Below are positions 9,583-17,379 of a stretch of DNA of 64,000 nt, in pieces. Under the pieces are notes generated by a model, which was given only the letters and a program-made list of their open reading frames with translations, was not told where the DNA came from and searched no databases. Source of the DNA: Bartonella vinsonii subsp. vinsonii (lineage in GTDB: Bacteria; Pseudomonadota; Alphaproteobacteria; Rhizobiales; Rhizobiaceae); assembly GCF_902825235.1 (NCBI RefSeq), contig NZ_CADEAJ010000001.1, forward strand, positions 429,562-493,561, in the 5' to 3' direction. The first letter of the stretch is position 1. The number at the start of each line of letters is the position of its first letter. The translations under genes were made by a program, and so were the position numbers.

Positions 9583-10356
9583 TTATCTTATTTTAGGCAT
9601 TTCTGTATTTCTACTGTTCAGAATTCTCATATTGCGTTTTTGCTTTTGTTGACTAATGAGTGCTTGTTCTGCATTGCGCGAATGTGCGACCATTTGTAGT
9701 TTTGCCGTTTCATTTTGGACCATAGCGAGCATGCCTTTTATGCGCGCCTGTAATTCTGCAATACCTTTTAGATCAGTTGTTACATTTATTTGTTCTATGA
9801 GTTCAGAGATTTGCTTAAAGCGATTTTCTGATTCTTGAAAAGTTCGTAAACTAACAGCTTTATCAACAATCGCTGCATATTGTTTCCGTCCTTCGATAGA
9901 TTTGCGTGCCTCATCGATAGAATCAGGAATCTTTTCCTCTTTTATAATGTCACTGAGCGATTTGAATTTAGATACAAAAATATCATAATTATTTTCATTA
10001 TAGATCCATTGTGGATCTTTAAGAAAAAAACTGGTGTGATCTGTTTTTATAGCTTCAAGTTGAGGAGTGCCTAATTTCCGATTTTCTGTTACGGACTTAT
10101 GCGTTTCTTCTGTTTTCTTGAGCTGCTGCTTATTTATCTCAAGTTGCTGTTTTATTAATTCAATGAGGTTTACATAGTGCTGTGGTGGAGAAGGTTCTTT
10201 AGGAGCTGCCTTTTTAGGAGATGATCCCCAAGAAAAACTTGGCCACCCTGGAACTGTTGCACTTAAATCCGCCGCTCCTGCTCCCCACCAAGCTTTTGCT
10301 GCATTTGTTGTCCCTAAAACTGCTGTTATTGTCAGTAAAATGATTATTTTTTTCAT
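9583..10356 (-). CDS. trwJ: Type IV secretion pilus-tip protein TrwJ (VirB5 family)
   Basis: Secreted minor pilus component. The 257 residues begin with a signal peptide (MKKIIILLTITAVLG, cleavage near NAAKA). A Trp/Pro-rich segment follows and then a long, mostly helical, charged region, as in VirB5. In Bartonella, TrwJ is reported to act in attachment to erythrocytes, which is knowledge of the family and not visible here. The start overlaps the trwK stop as ATGA. About 230 bp without a credible gene separates it from trwI. Confidence 0.9.
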   Translation of the reverse strand: MKKIIILLTITAVLGTTNAAKAWWGAGAADLSATVPGWPSFSWGSSPKKAAPKEPSPPQHYVNLIELIKQQLEINKQQLKKTEETHKSVTENRKLGTPQLEAIKTDHTSFFLKDPQWIYNENNYDIFVSKFKSLSDIIKEEKIPDSIDEARKSIEGRKQYAAIVDKAVSLRTFQESENRFKQISELIEQINVTTDLKGIAELQARIKGMLAMVQNETAKLQMVAHSRNAEQALISQQKQKRNMRILNSRNTEMPKIR

Positions 10357-12824
10357 GCCACCCTCCTATCAGTTTTTACATGTTGTAAAAAAACAGGTAA
10401 CCATACTGCGGGATCATCTCCTACTTCAGCGATGATGTTTTCGGCTAACTCTGCATTGTCGGGTGTACCCGATAATACGAGAAGTTCGTCACTAAAGTCA
10501 CGTTCAATGGCTTTTCCATCGATTGTTACGTGGAATTTGCCGAGATTGAGCTCTGCAAGTGCGGATTGGTCACCCTGTTTTATGAGAAACTGACGACTAA
10601 ACTCACCGAGTCCTTTGATCAGTTCAAATTCAGCATCTGTAAGTTTAAAACCTTCTGTATAATCTTCATAATTTGCTTTAGGATTGGCTAGAAAAATATA
10701 AGTTGCGCACTGTTGAATGAGCGTTTTGGCGATATTGCTTTCTAGGGCATCACTGGGCTCTTGTGTAGCATAAACAAAAATACCATTTTGTTTACGGATA
10801 GTTTTTTGTTTGTTTTTTGCTAAATCCTCAAAGTATGGGTCTTGTAAAGGTTTCCAAAACTCATCGAAGATATACATAAACCGTTGGCCGCTAATCATTC
10901 CTTCTGTGCGGTAAAGCAAATACATCATCACCGGAGTACGAGTCTCTGGGTTGTCTAAGAATTCAGTAATATCAAAGCCGTAAATTTGATGTGTTGAGAG
11001 ATCAAGAGCATCGTTCGGATTATCAAATAACCATCCATAATCACCACCTTCACACCACTTTACTAAGCGCGCGTGAACGGATGGCGATGCATTATAATCA
11101 CTCAAATGCGGATTTGGTAAGAATTGCACGAGAAAAGACAAACGACGCAATGATCTATCAATGTTGCTACTCATAATAGATGTGACAGCTTGGTTAATTT
11201 CCTCTTCATCATGGTGCGTGACTTCACCACCAGCTTCAGCCAATTTTCTAACAAATTGTTTCAGAAAAATCAGATTTTCTTGTGTAGGTGGAAGTTGGAA
11301 TGGGTTAAAACCACTCGGTTTGCCAGCTTTAAATGATAAATATCGTCCTCCCATTGCCCGAATAGCAATTTCCATGCCACGGTCTTTATCAAAGACAACG
11401 GTTGTTGGCTTGAATTTTTGCGCTTGTGCTAACAGAAATCCGAGAAGTACAGTTTTACCGGAACCAGATTGTCCGATCAGTGCGGTATTTCCAAGTAATC
11501 GCTTGTCAGTTGAATCCTCTTCAATTTTCGAGGCATGAAAATTAAAATAAAGTGGCGTTTTACTGGTTGTTTTAAGAATTGTGACCGCTGGTCCCCATGG
11601 ATTTCCAGTTGGTTTACCTGACATAAAATTATGAAAGGATGAGAATGATAAAAAGTTCAGCGATGTAATTGGTGCAGGACGTGGTCGCCATTTCCAGTTT
11701 GCAGGAAGTTGTGCCCAATAACCAGCTTCTATAGCTAAATCTACAGGTTTGGGCAATACTGCAACGTCTAGCAACGCTGCGCTTGCTTTTGCCATATGGT
11801 CACGAACTTGTTGAATTGTATCACCGTAAAGTGTCAGTGTGCAATGATGCTCACCCATGACAAAATGTCCACTAATAAGCTGGTTGAGAGCTTCATCAAT
11901 TTGTTCAATTTGACTGGTTGCCACATCACGTGCATCAATAAGATTACGTTGATGCCGCTGTAAATAATCCTTGGCAGCATGTCGTGAAAGCACCGAAAAA
12001 CTCTGTGTCAATACAAATTCAAAATCACTTTCCAACAAAACATTCAGTTGGCCTGGTTTGGTTGTTGTGTCGTACTCTTTAATTTCCAGCATCCCAAATC
12101 GACGCACTCCACTGGTTGTACGCAGCTCACCAAGAGCACCCCATTTTGAAAAAAAGGGCCGGTTGATAGACATATAATCAGCAAAACGGTCATGACATAT
12201 CGGCATAGGACGGTATTCGCCGTTGACAAGCATGCCAAGAAATTCGAGCGCAGAAGAATAAGCATGGCCATTTTTTTCATAAGCACCAAGAAGTTCTGCA
12301 CCGTAACGTTTTAGTGATTGGCCTAAAGTATTGTTGATATCATTGAGAGCCTTTATACATGATTCCTGCCGCATCTTTTTTTGATCAAGCGTCTCGCGTT
12401 CATGCTGGGAAAAGAATGACATAATTTTATCAGCTATAGGTTGGTAAACGATAGTTAAATACAGGTCATTGACCATCAGATTATAACCAGTAAAACTTTG
12501 CTGGTATTTTTCATCAAGCTGATAGCAAAACATTTGATCAAATGTTGAATCAGGATATTCATAAACGCGCCGGCGTACGATATGAGTCCATAGTGATAAG
12601 TTAGCTGATGCAATACCGCGTAGGGTATTGTTTAGCTCTTTTGTCCATTGAAAAATATCTTCCTCTGAAGCGCTTTGATGCGAACGTCCATCAATTTTCC
12701 AGATCGATAAATATTCTGCGTTTTTGGTAGAAATGATCGTATCTGTAATATGATGTGAATAGGGTATGAACAGACTTACTGGTGTCTCTGATGCGAGGCG
12801 TTTGCTGTTTTCAACAGCCGTCAT
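10353..12824 (-). CDS. trwK: Type IV secretion ATPase TrwK (VirB4 family)
   Basis: Large ATPase that powers pilin extraction and channel assembly. The 823-residue length is typical. An N-terminal VirB4/CagE domain covers the first 400 residues. Walker A GQSGSGKT is at 451-458 and Walker B YIFDEFW at 651-657. The C-terminal RQFLIKQGDQSALAELNL is characteristic. It lies 2 bp after trwM, so the two are surely cotranscribed. Confidence 0.95.
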   Translation of the reverse strand: MTAVENSKRLASETPVSLFIPYSHHITDTIISTKNAEYLSIWKIDGRSHQSASEEDIFQWTKELNNTLRGIASANLSLWTHIVRRRVYEYPDSTFDQMFCYQLDEKYQQSFTGYNLMVNDLYLTIVYQPIADKIMSFFSQHERETLDQKKMRQESCIKALNDINNTLGQSLKRYGAELLGAYEKNGHAYSSALEFLGMLVNGEYRPMPICHDRFADYMSINRPFFSKWGALGELRTTSGVRRFGMLEIKEYDTTTKPGQLNVLLESDFEFVLTQSFSVLSRHAAKDYLQRHQRNLIDARDVATSQIEQIDEALNQLISGHFVMGEHHCTLTLYGDTIQQVRDHMAKASAALLDVAVLPKPVDLAIEAGYWAQLPANWKWRPRPAPITSLNFLSFSSFHNFMSGKPTGNPWGPAVTILKTTSKTPLYFNFHASKIEEDSTDKRLLGNTALIGQSGSGKTVLLGFLLAQAQKFKPTTVVFDKDRGMEIAIRAMGGRYLSFKAGKPSGFNPFQLPPTQENLIFLKQFVRKLAEAGGEVTHHDEEEINQAVTSIMSSNIDRSLRRLSFLVQFLPNPHLSDYNASPSVHARLVKWCEGGDYGWLFDNPNDALDLSTHQIYGFDITEFLDNPETRTPVMMYLLYRTEGMISGQRFMYIFDEFWKPLQDPYFEDLAKNKQKTIRKQNGIFVYATQEPSDALESNIAKTLIQQCATYIFLANPKANYEDYTEGFKLTDAEFELIKGLGEFSRQFLIKQGDQSALAELNLGKFHVTIDGKAIERDFSDELLVLSGTPDNAELAENIIAEVGDDPAVWLPVFLQHVKTDRRVA

Positions 12825-12826
12825 GC

Positions 12827-13135
12827 TTATCTCCTTTTGCGGTAATTAGAGGGACTGTAACTTGATGCGCCCCAAAAGCCTTTGTTGCGGTTGCGAAATT
12901 TGGTATCGATCCACAACCACCAGATACGAAATGCTTTATCATCGTTTTTGGTAATTTGCACCATAATGAACCATAATGGCGGTGCAATTACCCACAAAAA
13001 GATGTTTACTGTCATAGCAACAGTAGCAACACCTACAACCATAACGATAAGTGGCATCATAGGTACACCCCAAATTGTTGGAACACGGGTTGCTCCTTTA
13101 AATAAAGGAAATGCTTCATGTTTTTGTGGTTTCAT
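12827..13135 (-). CDS. trwM: Type IV secretion protein TrwM (VirB3 family)
   Basis: Small inner-membrane protein that works with TrwK in pilus biogenesis. The 102 residues contain the VirB3 pattern PLFKGATRVPTIWGVP followed by a paired hydrophobic block at about 25-60 and the late DDKAFRIWWLW. It begins 14 bp after the stop of the last pilin gene. Confidence 0.9.
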   Translation of the reverse strand: MKPQKHEAFPLFKGATRVPTIWGVPMMPLIVMVVGVATVAMTVNIFLWVIAPPLWFIMVQITKNDDKAFRIWWLWIDTKFRNRNKGFWGASSYSPSNYRKRR

Positions 13136-13149
13136 GGGAAACTCTTCAG

Positions 13150-13461
13150 TTAGTGAATGTAAAACAAGAGAGCGCTAATATAAAATGCTGCGCCTGCGAC
13201 GATAACACTGAACGACCATCGTATGAATGTGGCCCTTGAGATGATGCGAAACAGATAAATAAGCAATAGAAATAAAAAAATAACAGCACCAACAATGGGA
13301 ATAATCATACTTAACCCATATTGCATACCTATAAAAATATCTATAGCTCTGGTTTTTGTTTGAGCATAGGCAGGTTGGATCATTAAGAATATAATTGATG
13401 TTATAATAAAAGTATTGATTTTTTTGCTAGTTTCTGCTTGAAAAATATTTGATTGTTTCAT
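13150..13461 (-). CDS. trwL5: Divergent TrwL-type pilin, fifth copy
   Basis: VirB2-like pilin next to trwM. The ATG at 13461 is preferred because GAGGGTG lies upstream and because it gives the start MKQSNIFQ shared with the other copies. The 103-residue protein has a signal peptide ending in PAYA and two hydrophobic blocks. Its core differs sharply from the other four: GYAGRYIEKDTFVRW is replaced by IYLFRIISRATFIRW, and AAAVILLCLA by GAVIFLFLL. It may be a specialised minor pilin or a decaying paralogue. The reading frame is intact. Confidence 0.82.
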   Translation of the reverse strand: MKQSNIFQAETSKKINTFIITSIIFLMIQPAYAQTKTRAIDIFIGMQYGLSMIIPIVGAVIFLFLLLIYLFRIISRATFIRWSFSVIVAGAAFYISALLFYIH

Positions 13462-13604
13462 GCTTTTCACCCTCATCATGAATGAGTTTACTATAGATAA
13501 TATTTCCTATTTCTGAGCATAAGAAACATTATTACAGATACATCTGAAACCAATTTACATAGTATTAAAAACATTTTATGCATTTCCTAGTTTCATATTT
13601 AGCT

Positions 13605-13916
13605 TCAATTAGGTGTAAATAACATTGTGGTAAGTTGAACTGCTGACCCAGCAATGATAACACCAACCGCCCACCGCACAAATGTATCCTTTTCGATATA
13701 GCGCCCTGCGTAACCTATAGCTAAGCATAAAAGTATAACAGCAGCGGCTATAGGGATGATGTTGTCAATAAGATCTTTTTTTAGTTTTTCTAAAGCATCT
13801 TTAGCATGTTTTAATTCTGCATATGCAGGATGAGACATAAGAAATGCGGTTACAGCTGCAGAAATTGCGATAATTCTACTGTTAATTTTTGATGGGGGAT
13901 TATTAAATTGTTTCAT
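13605..13916 (-). CDS. trwL4: TrwL pilin, fourth copy
   Basis: Major-pilin-type protein of the VirB2 family. The 103 residues comprise a signal peptide ending in HPAYA, a short variable mature N-terminus beginning ELKHAKDALEKL, and the conserved core PIAAAVILLCLAIGYAGRYI then EKDTFVRWAVG with a final AGSAVQ segment. About 150 bp without a gene separates it from the divergent copy downstream. Copies are numbered here from the regulatory end and may not match published numbering. Confidence 0.88.
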   Translation of the reverse strand: MKQFNNPPSKINSRIIAISAAVTAFLMSHPAYAELKHAKDALEKLKKDLIDNIIPIAAAVILLCLAIGYAGRYIEKDTFVRWAVGVIIAGSAVQLTTMLFTPN

Positions 13917-14042
13917 ATTTTACTCTAACGTTTTTATACTCTCGATATTGCTGAGATATTTATTGGTTTCTTTGCAACTCATGAAAAATCTTCGTTTTTG
14001 AAAAAAAGAAATACTTTGTATTCTACCACCTTACTAATAAGT

Positions 14043-14360
14043 TCATGATGGCTTTAATAGCATCGTGGCAATTTGGGTTGCTGAACCAGCGATGATAACG
14101 CCTATTGCCCATCGTACGAACGTATCTTTTTCGATGTAACGTCCTGCATAACCAATTGCTAAGCACAAAAGGATAACAGCAGCTGCAATAGGAATAATTT
14201 TACCAGTAAGTTCGCTTTGCAGCCCCTCTAAAGCTTTTTTGGCATTGCCTAAAGTTGCTTGTTGAGCATACAAAGGACTGCTTATAAAAAATATAGTTAC
14301 AGCTGCAGCAATTGTGCTAGTTATATTATTTTTTGATTGGAAATTAATTAATCGTTTCAT
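14043..14360 (-). CDS. trwL3: TrwL pilin, third copy
   Basis: VirB2-family pilin of 105 residues with a signal peptide ending SPLYA, variable mature start QQATLGNAKKALEG, and the same two-helix core as its neighbours (GYAGRYIEKDTFVRWAIG). A 59-nt stretch at 14104-14162 is identical to 14568-14626 in the second copy, so the core has been copied or converted recently while the ends have drifted. Confidence 0.88.
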   Translation of the reverse strand: MKRLINFQSKNNITSTIAAAVTIFFISSPLYAQQATLGNAKKALEGLQSELTGKIIPIAAAVILLCLAIGYAGRYIEKDTFVRWAIGVIIAGSATQIATMLLKPS

Positions 14361-14503
14361 ATTGTTGTTTAGCCTATTAGATTGTAATTGATATAAAAAT
14401 AGCTTTTGTCTGCAAGACAGAACAAATTTCTCTTGATATGCATGAAATTACTGAACCCCAAAGTTTTCTTTACATGAAAGAAACCTTTCATATCTCAATA
14501 AAT

Positions 14504-14824
14504 TTACCCATTAGCTTTAAATAATAAGTTAGCAAGTTCGACTGCAGAGCCAGCAATGACAACGCCAATTGCCCATCGTACGAACGTATCTTTTTCGATG
14601 TAACGTCCTGCATAACCAATTGCTAAACATAAAAGTATGACAGCAGCGGCTAAAGGAATGATTACATCTAATTGCGTTTTGAATCCATCTAGAGCTTTTT
14701 TTGCATTGTCTAAGCCGTTCGCTTGTGCATACGCAGAATGAGTCATAAAAAACATACTTGTTATTGCAATAATTACATTAATTTTATTGCTCATTGTTGC
14801 TCTAAGAGTATTGAACTGTTTCAT
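14504..14824 (-). CDS. trwL2: TrwL pilin, second copy
   Basis: VirB2-family pilin of 106 residues. The signal peptide ends near HSAYA, the mature part starts QANGLDNAKKALDGF, and the core GYAGRYIEKDTFVRWAIG is preserved. It shares a 59-nt identical run with the third copy. Intergenic spacers on both sides are about 140-160 bp and unrelated to the eye, so the tandem unit is the gene rather than gene plus spacer. Confidence 0.88.
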   Translation of the reverse strand: MKQFNTLRATMSNKINVIIAITSMFFMTHSAYAQANGLDNAKKALDGFKTQLDVIIPLAAAVILLCLAIGYAGRYIEKDTFVRWAIGVVIAGSAVELANLLFKANG

Positions 14825-14981
14825 ATTACTTACCTTTATTCAGAGTATAGTTGGCATAAAAAACACTTTTTTCTTAGTTATGAGTAATACCTTATATTGA
14901 TTGGGTAAAATCACTTAAATTTATACTTCTATTTGAATAACAAAGAATACTTCATACTATCAACTTTATGATTCATTCTCA

Positions 14982-15299
14982 CTATGCTTTTGTAAATAAT
15001 AAATTGGCAATTTCGGCCGCAGAGCCTGCAATGACAACGCCGATAGCCCAACGTACAAATGTATCTTTTTCGATGTAGCGCCCTGCATAACCAATTGCTA
15101 AGCACAAAAGTATAACAGCAGCTGCGACAGGAATAATTTTGCCTAATTCTGTTTTGAATGTGGTTAAAACATTTTTTGCATTCTCTAAATTTTGTGCTTG
15201 GGCGCATATAGGATGAGCCGTAAGAAATACAGTGATAGCTGCAGCAGTCGCAATAATTTTATTATGAGCTTTTGTTTGAAGAATATTCGATTGTCTCAT
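14982..15299 (-). CDS. trwL1: TrwL pilin, first copy
   Basis: First pilin of the array, 105 residues, with a signal peptide ending near HPICA, mature start QAQNLENAKNVL, and core GYAGRYIEKDTFVRWAIG. Its ATG overlaps the stop of the small upstream gene by 4 bp, which suggests that its translation is coupled to that putative regulator. The other trwL copies lack such coupling. Confidence 0.88.
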   Translation of the reverse strand: MRQSNILQTKAHNKIIATAAAITVFLTAHPICAQAQNLENAKNVLTTFKTELGKIIPVAAAVILLCLAIGYAGRYIEKDTFVRWAIGVVIAGSAAEIANLLFTKA

Positions 15300-15562
15300 G
15301 TTTTTTCATCCTGATTAAGTTTAAAATTGCCATAAATAACCCCTCTTTCATGAAGAAATTTAAAGAGATATTTGGGATCAGCCCAAGTTCTTAGTTTTCC
15401 TCTTTGCGTAAGAAGTGTATATTTATTTGTTTCTCCGGTTATTGGATCATCTGCAACAAATGTGAAATACCATTCTCTCTCTGAGCGCATCACAACTGTA
15501 ATCTCACGCGCTGCTTTCTGATGGAATGCCATATCAACACTGTTTTGTTCTATCATTTTCAT
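15296..15562 (-). CDS. Small KorA-position regulatory or partition-like protein
   Basis: An 88-residue soluble protein coupled to trwL1 by an ATGA overlap, with a GAGGGC ribosome-binding site. In R388 and in Bartonella a small repressor (KorA) is encoded in this area, so position suggests a regulator. The sequence itself has no obvious helix-turn-helix. The half RGKLRTWADPKYLFKFLHERG recalls small plasmid partition-associated (ParC-like) proteins, from memory only. No symbol is given because family membership cannot be settled by eye. Confidence 0.6.
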   Translation of the reverse strand: MKMIEQNSVDMAFHQKAAREITVVMRSEREWYFTFVADDPITGETNKYTLLTQRGKLRTWADPKYLFKFLHERGVIYGNFKLNQDEKT

Positions 15563-15689
15563 TATTTTGCCCTCAATTAGAAGAAATTTTATTTAATCTT
15601 ACTAATTTAGAGCTTTAATGTTTTTTTATCTACCTTTCATTATTGTATCTCATCAAAATTGTAATTTTCATGCATAAATATCGTAATTA

Positions 15690-16340
15690 TTATTCTTGTT
15701 GCTTTTCCAATGAAGAAGCATCTTCTGCTGTAAAAACATCATGAGCGCCACTTATCTTATGCGCAAATGCATCTACTAGTTCTTCTGAAGAGGGAGGAAG
15801 AGTTTCTGTTTTTATTATTTGATTTGGCTCTTCTGTATGAAGCTGTATAGGTTCTTGCGATTCGCCACCTGAGAGTGCAGGAGCTTCCATTGCGACATGG
15901 AAACCAACTTTTCTTACAGAAGTACCAATGAAGTCATTTTCAAAACGTTTCGGGTTGTAAAAACTTAGTGCAGCTCGCAATATGGTCCGTTCAGAGTTTT
16001 CTTTCGAGATTGTTTGTTTATAGCGACCCGTTAAAGCGGTCTGTAAAGCTTTAAGATCTTTGCACGAATTGTACATATTAGAACGAGAAACATGGAACCA
16101 TTTTAGATTTTGAATGCCAATTTGTTCTAAAGATATGCCAGAATCATATCCACTTTGCTTAAGTTGTTCAGTTGTTGCGATGTTTTTTCCAAACGTAAGT
16201 GGCTGATGTAATAATTCATCACGCACACTTATTGCACAGGTATTATTCCATGATTCTTGCATAACAACAGTTGAAAGTGTTGTAAAATATGGAGCAGGCG
16301 CACATGCAGCAGTAAGCATTATGAAATCTGGAATAGTCAT
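15690..16340 (-). CDS. trwN: Lytic transglycosylase TrwN (VirB1 family)
   Basis: Peptidoglycan-cleaving enzyme expected to open the wall for channel assembly. The 216 residues start MTIPDFIMLTAACAP, and VVMQES places the probable catalytic glutamate at residue 29, followed by the NNTCAISV segment typical of VirB1-like SLT domains. A polar Glu/Pro-rich tail fills the last 60 residues. The ATG at 16340 is chosen because AGGTG precedes it and it overlaps the stop of the upstream gene as ATGA. No strong export signal is seen, as in some VirB1 relatives. Confidence 0.85.
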   Translation of the reverse strand: MTIPDFIMLTAACAPAPYFTTLSTVVMQESWNNTCAISVRDELLHQPLTFGKNIATTEQLKQSGYDSGISLEQIGIQNLKWFHVSRSNMYNSCKDLKALQTALTGRYKQTISKENSERTILRAALSFYNPKRFENDFIGTSVRKVGFHVAMEAPALSGGESQEPIQLHTEEPNQIIKTETLPPSSEELVDAFAHKISGAHDVFTAEDASSLEKQQE

Positions 16341-16963
16341 AAGCAACACACCTGATGATAAAAAATTCTATTGATATAAACGTAGATGCTGTGTGTTTTT
16401 TTTAAGTGCTGACACACTGCATTTCCATAAACTCGTAAAGCAAGATTATTTAGTTTAAAACACTTTTTGCACTCACAGATTTGATTTCTTCTAAGAACAT
16501 TTTTAATACACGCTAACATTCTAGAAACCATATAAATATATGGGATAAGACCGCACACATTAAGCCAACCAACATTACAGTTATTGCATTTATGGAAAGA
16601 AAGATTACCTTCAAGTGATGATTGTTTTCGATAGGGCGCTAAGGTTAATAATTTTGTGTAATTCTCTGATTGTTTCAATTTTTCTGGAGAACACTGATAC
16701 GAAGGAGAAGATTGCTGTATATGAATATATTTTTTATTGTTAAAATAAACTGCACTCTCATTATTTGTAGAGGGCTTGTTCTTTATCGCATATTGCCATA
16801 ATTTATAAGATGGCGATTTATATTCACTTTTGACTACTGGTTCATAAGAACCAAAGCGGTGTGATAGAGTTTGCACACTCCATTTACCAATCTCAGTAAT
16901 TAAACTGAAAAAGGGTGTAATTGTGACAGCTAAGATACAAATCAATAACTCTTCGTTGTTCAA
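16337..16963 (-). CDS. Cysteine-rich protein of unknown function
   Basis: I do not recognise this 208-residue protein. It starts with a TTG behind a GGAG box at good spacing and its stop overlaps the trwN ATG, so it is probably a real, coupled gene. It has an N-terminal hydrophobic stretch (residues 5-22), a polar middle, then HKCNNCNVGW and CECKKC cysteine pairs that could bind a metal, a hydrophobic patch between them (LIPYIYMVSRMLACI), and an odd Tyr/His/Cys-rich end. It lies where R388 carries korB or kikA. Confidence 0.55.
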   Translation of the reverse strand: MNNEELLICILAVTITPFFSLITEIGKWSVQTLSHRFGSYEPVVKSEYKSPSYKLWQYAIKNKPSTNNESAVYFNNKKYIHIQQSSPSYQCSPEKLKQSENYTKLLTLAPYRKQSSLEGNLSFHKCNNCNVGWLNVCGLIPYIYMVSRMLACIKNVLRRNQICECKKCFKLNNLALRVYGNAVCQHLKKTHSIYVYINRIFYHQVCCL

Positions 16964-17017
16964 AGCATATCTCCGTCAAAGTGATATATTCATCGTAATT
17001 GTAATTTCGATAATAAA

Positions 17018-17034
17018 TAGACAAAAATTGTCTA
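17018..17034. promoter_or_regulatory. Palindrome over a -10 element in the divergent trw/H-NS promoter region
   Basis: TAGACAA and TTGTCTA flank a 3-bp AAA centre. A perfect TATAAT at 17033-17038 overlaps the right arm and points toward the H-NS-like gene, whose start lies at 17092. A repressor bound here could block that promoter and possibly the opposite one toward the trw genes, whose first start is at 16963. Confidence 0.55.
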
Positions 17035-17091
17035 TAATTGTGTTTAAAATATGGCGTAGCACAATTCTTTTTTGCAAGGGGAGTGATTAAG

Positions 17092-17379
17092 GTGAATGAT
17101 CTCAAAAATATGAACTTTGATGAGTTACAAGAGATGCGTGCCCAAATTGATATGGAATTGAAAAAACGACACGCAAAAGAAAAGCAGAATGCGCGGCGAA
17201 AAATTCTTGAAATTGCTAGTGCACATGGAATTGATATCGCTGATCTTGTAAGCAAAGAACGTCATTATAGAAATCCCAATAACCAATGGGAATTGTGGAA
17301 TGGACGTGGGCGGAGACCTAAGTGGATTAAAGAATGGTTGGAGAATGGTTATGCGCTTGAAGAATTAGAAGTAACATAG
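17092..17379 (+). CDS. H-NS-family nucleoid-associated regulator
   Basis: A 95-residue DNA-binding protein divergent from the trw genes. It has an N-terminal coiled-coil-like part (NFDELQEMRAQIDMELKK) and a C-terminal H-NS DNA-binding motif, NQWELWNGRGRRPKW, ending KEWLENGYALEELEV. The GTG at 17092 is chosen because AAGGGGAG precedes it; the frame is open 54 bp further upstream. It may be the KorB-like repressor of the locus or a silencer of this AT-rich island. Both readings are inference from position. Confidence 0.85.
   Translation: MNDLKNMNFDELQEMRAQIDMELKKRHAKEKQNARRKILEIASAHGIDIADLVSKERHYRNPNNQWELWNGRGRRPKWIKEWLENGYALEELEVT

Larger units (their letters stand above)
13150..15299 (-). 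repeat. Tandem array of five trwL paralogues
   Basis: Five pilin genes with start-to-start spacing of 455, 444, 464 and 475 bp. Signal peptides share an MKQ/MRQ-type start, cores are almost the same in four of five, and mature N-termini differ. Such amplification of trwL is known in Bartonella and is thought to diversify the exposed pilus surface. Confidence 0.9.

Noticed and set aside
9393..9596. 67-codon frame on the plus strand between trwJ and trwI
   Set aside because: Opposite to the operon, without a ribosome-binding site, and with no recognisable pattern.
14929..15207. 92-codon frame overlapping trwL1
   Set aside because: Shifted-frame reading of the pilin gene; its cysteine- and arginine-rich product has no signal peptide or family pattern.
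13150..15299. Regularly spaced repeats as a CRISPR array
   Set aside because: The units are about 450 bp and encode pilins; there are no short repeats with unique spacers.
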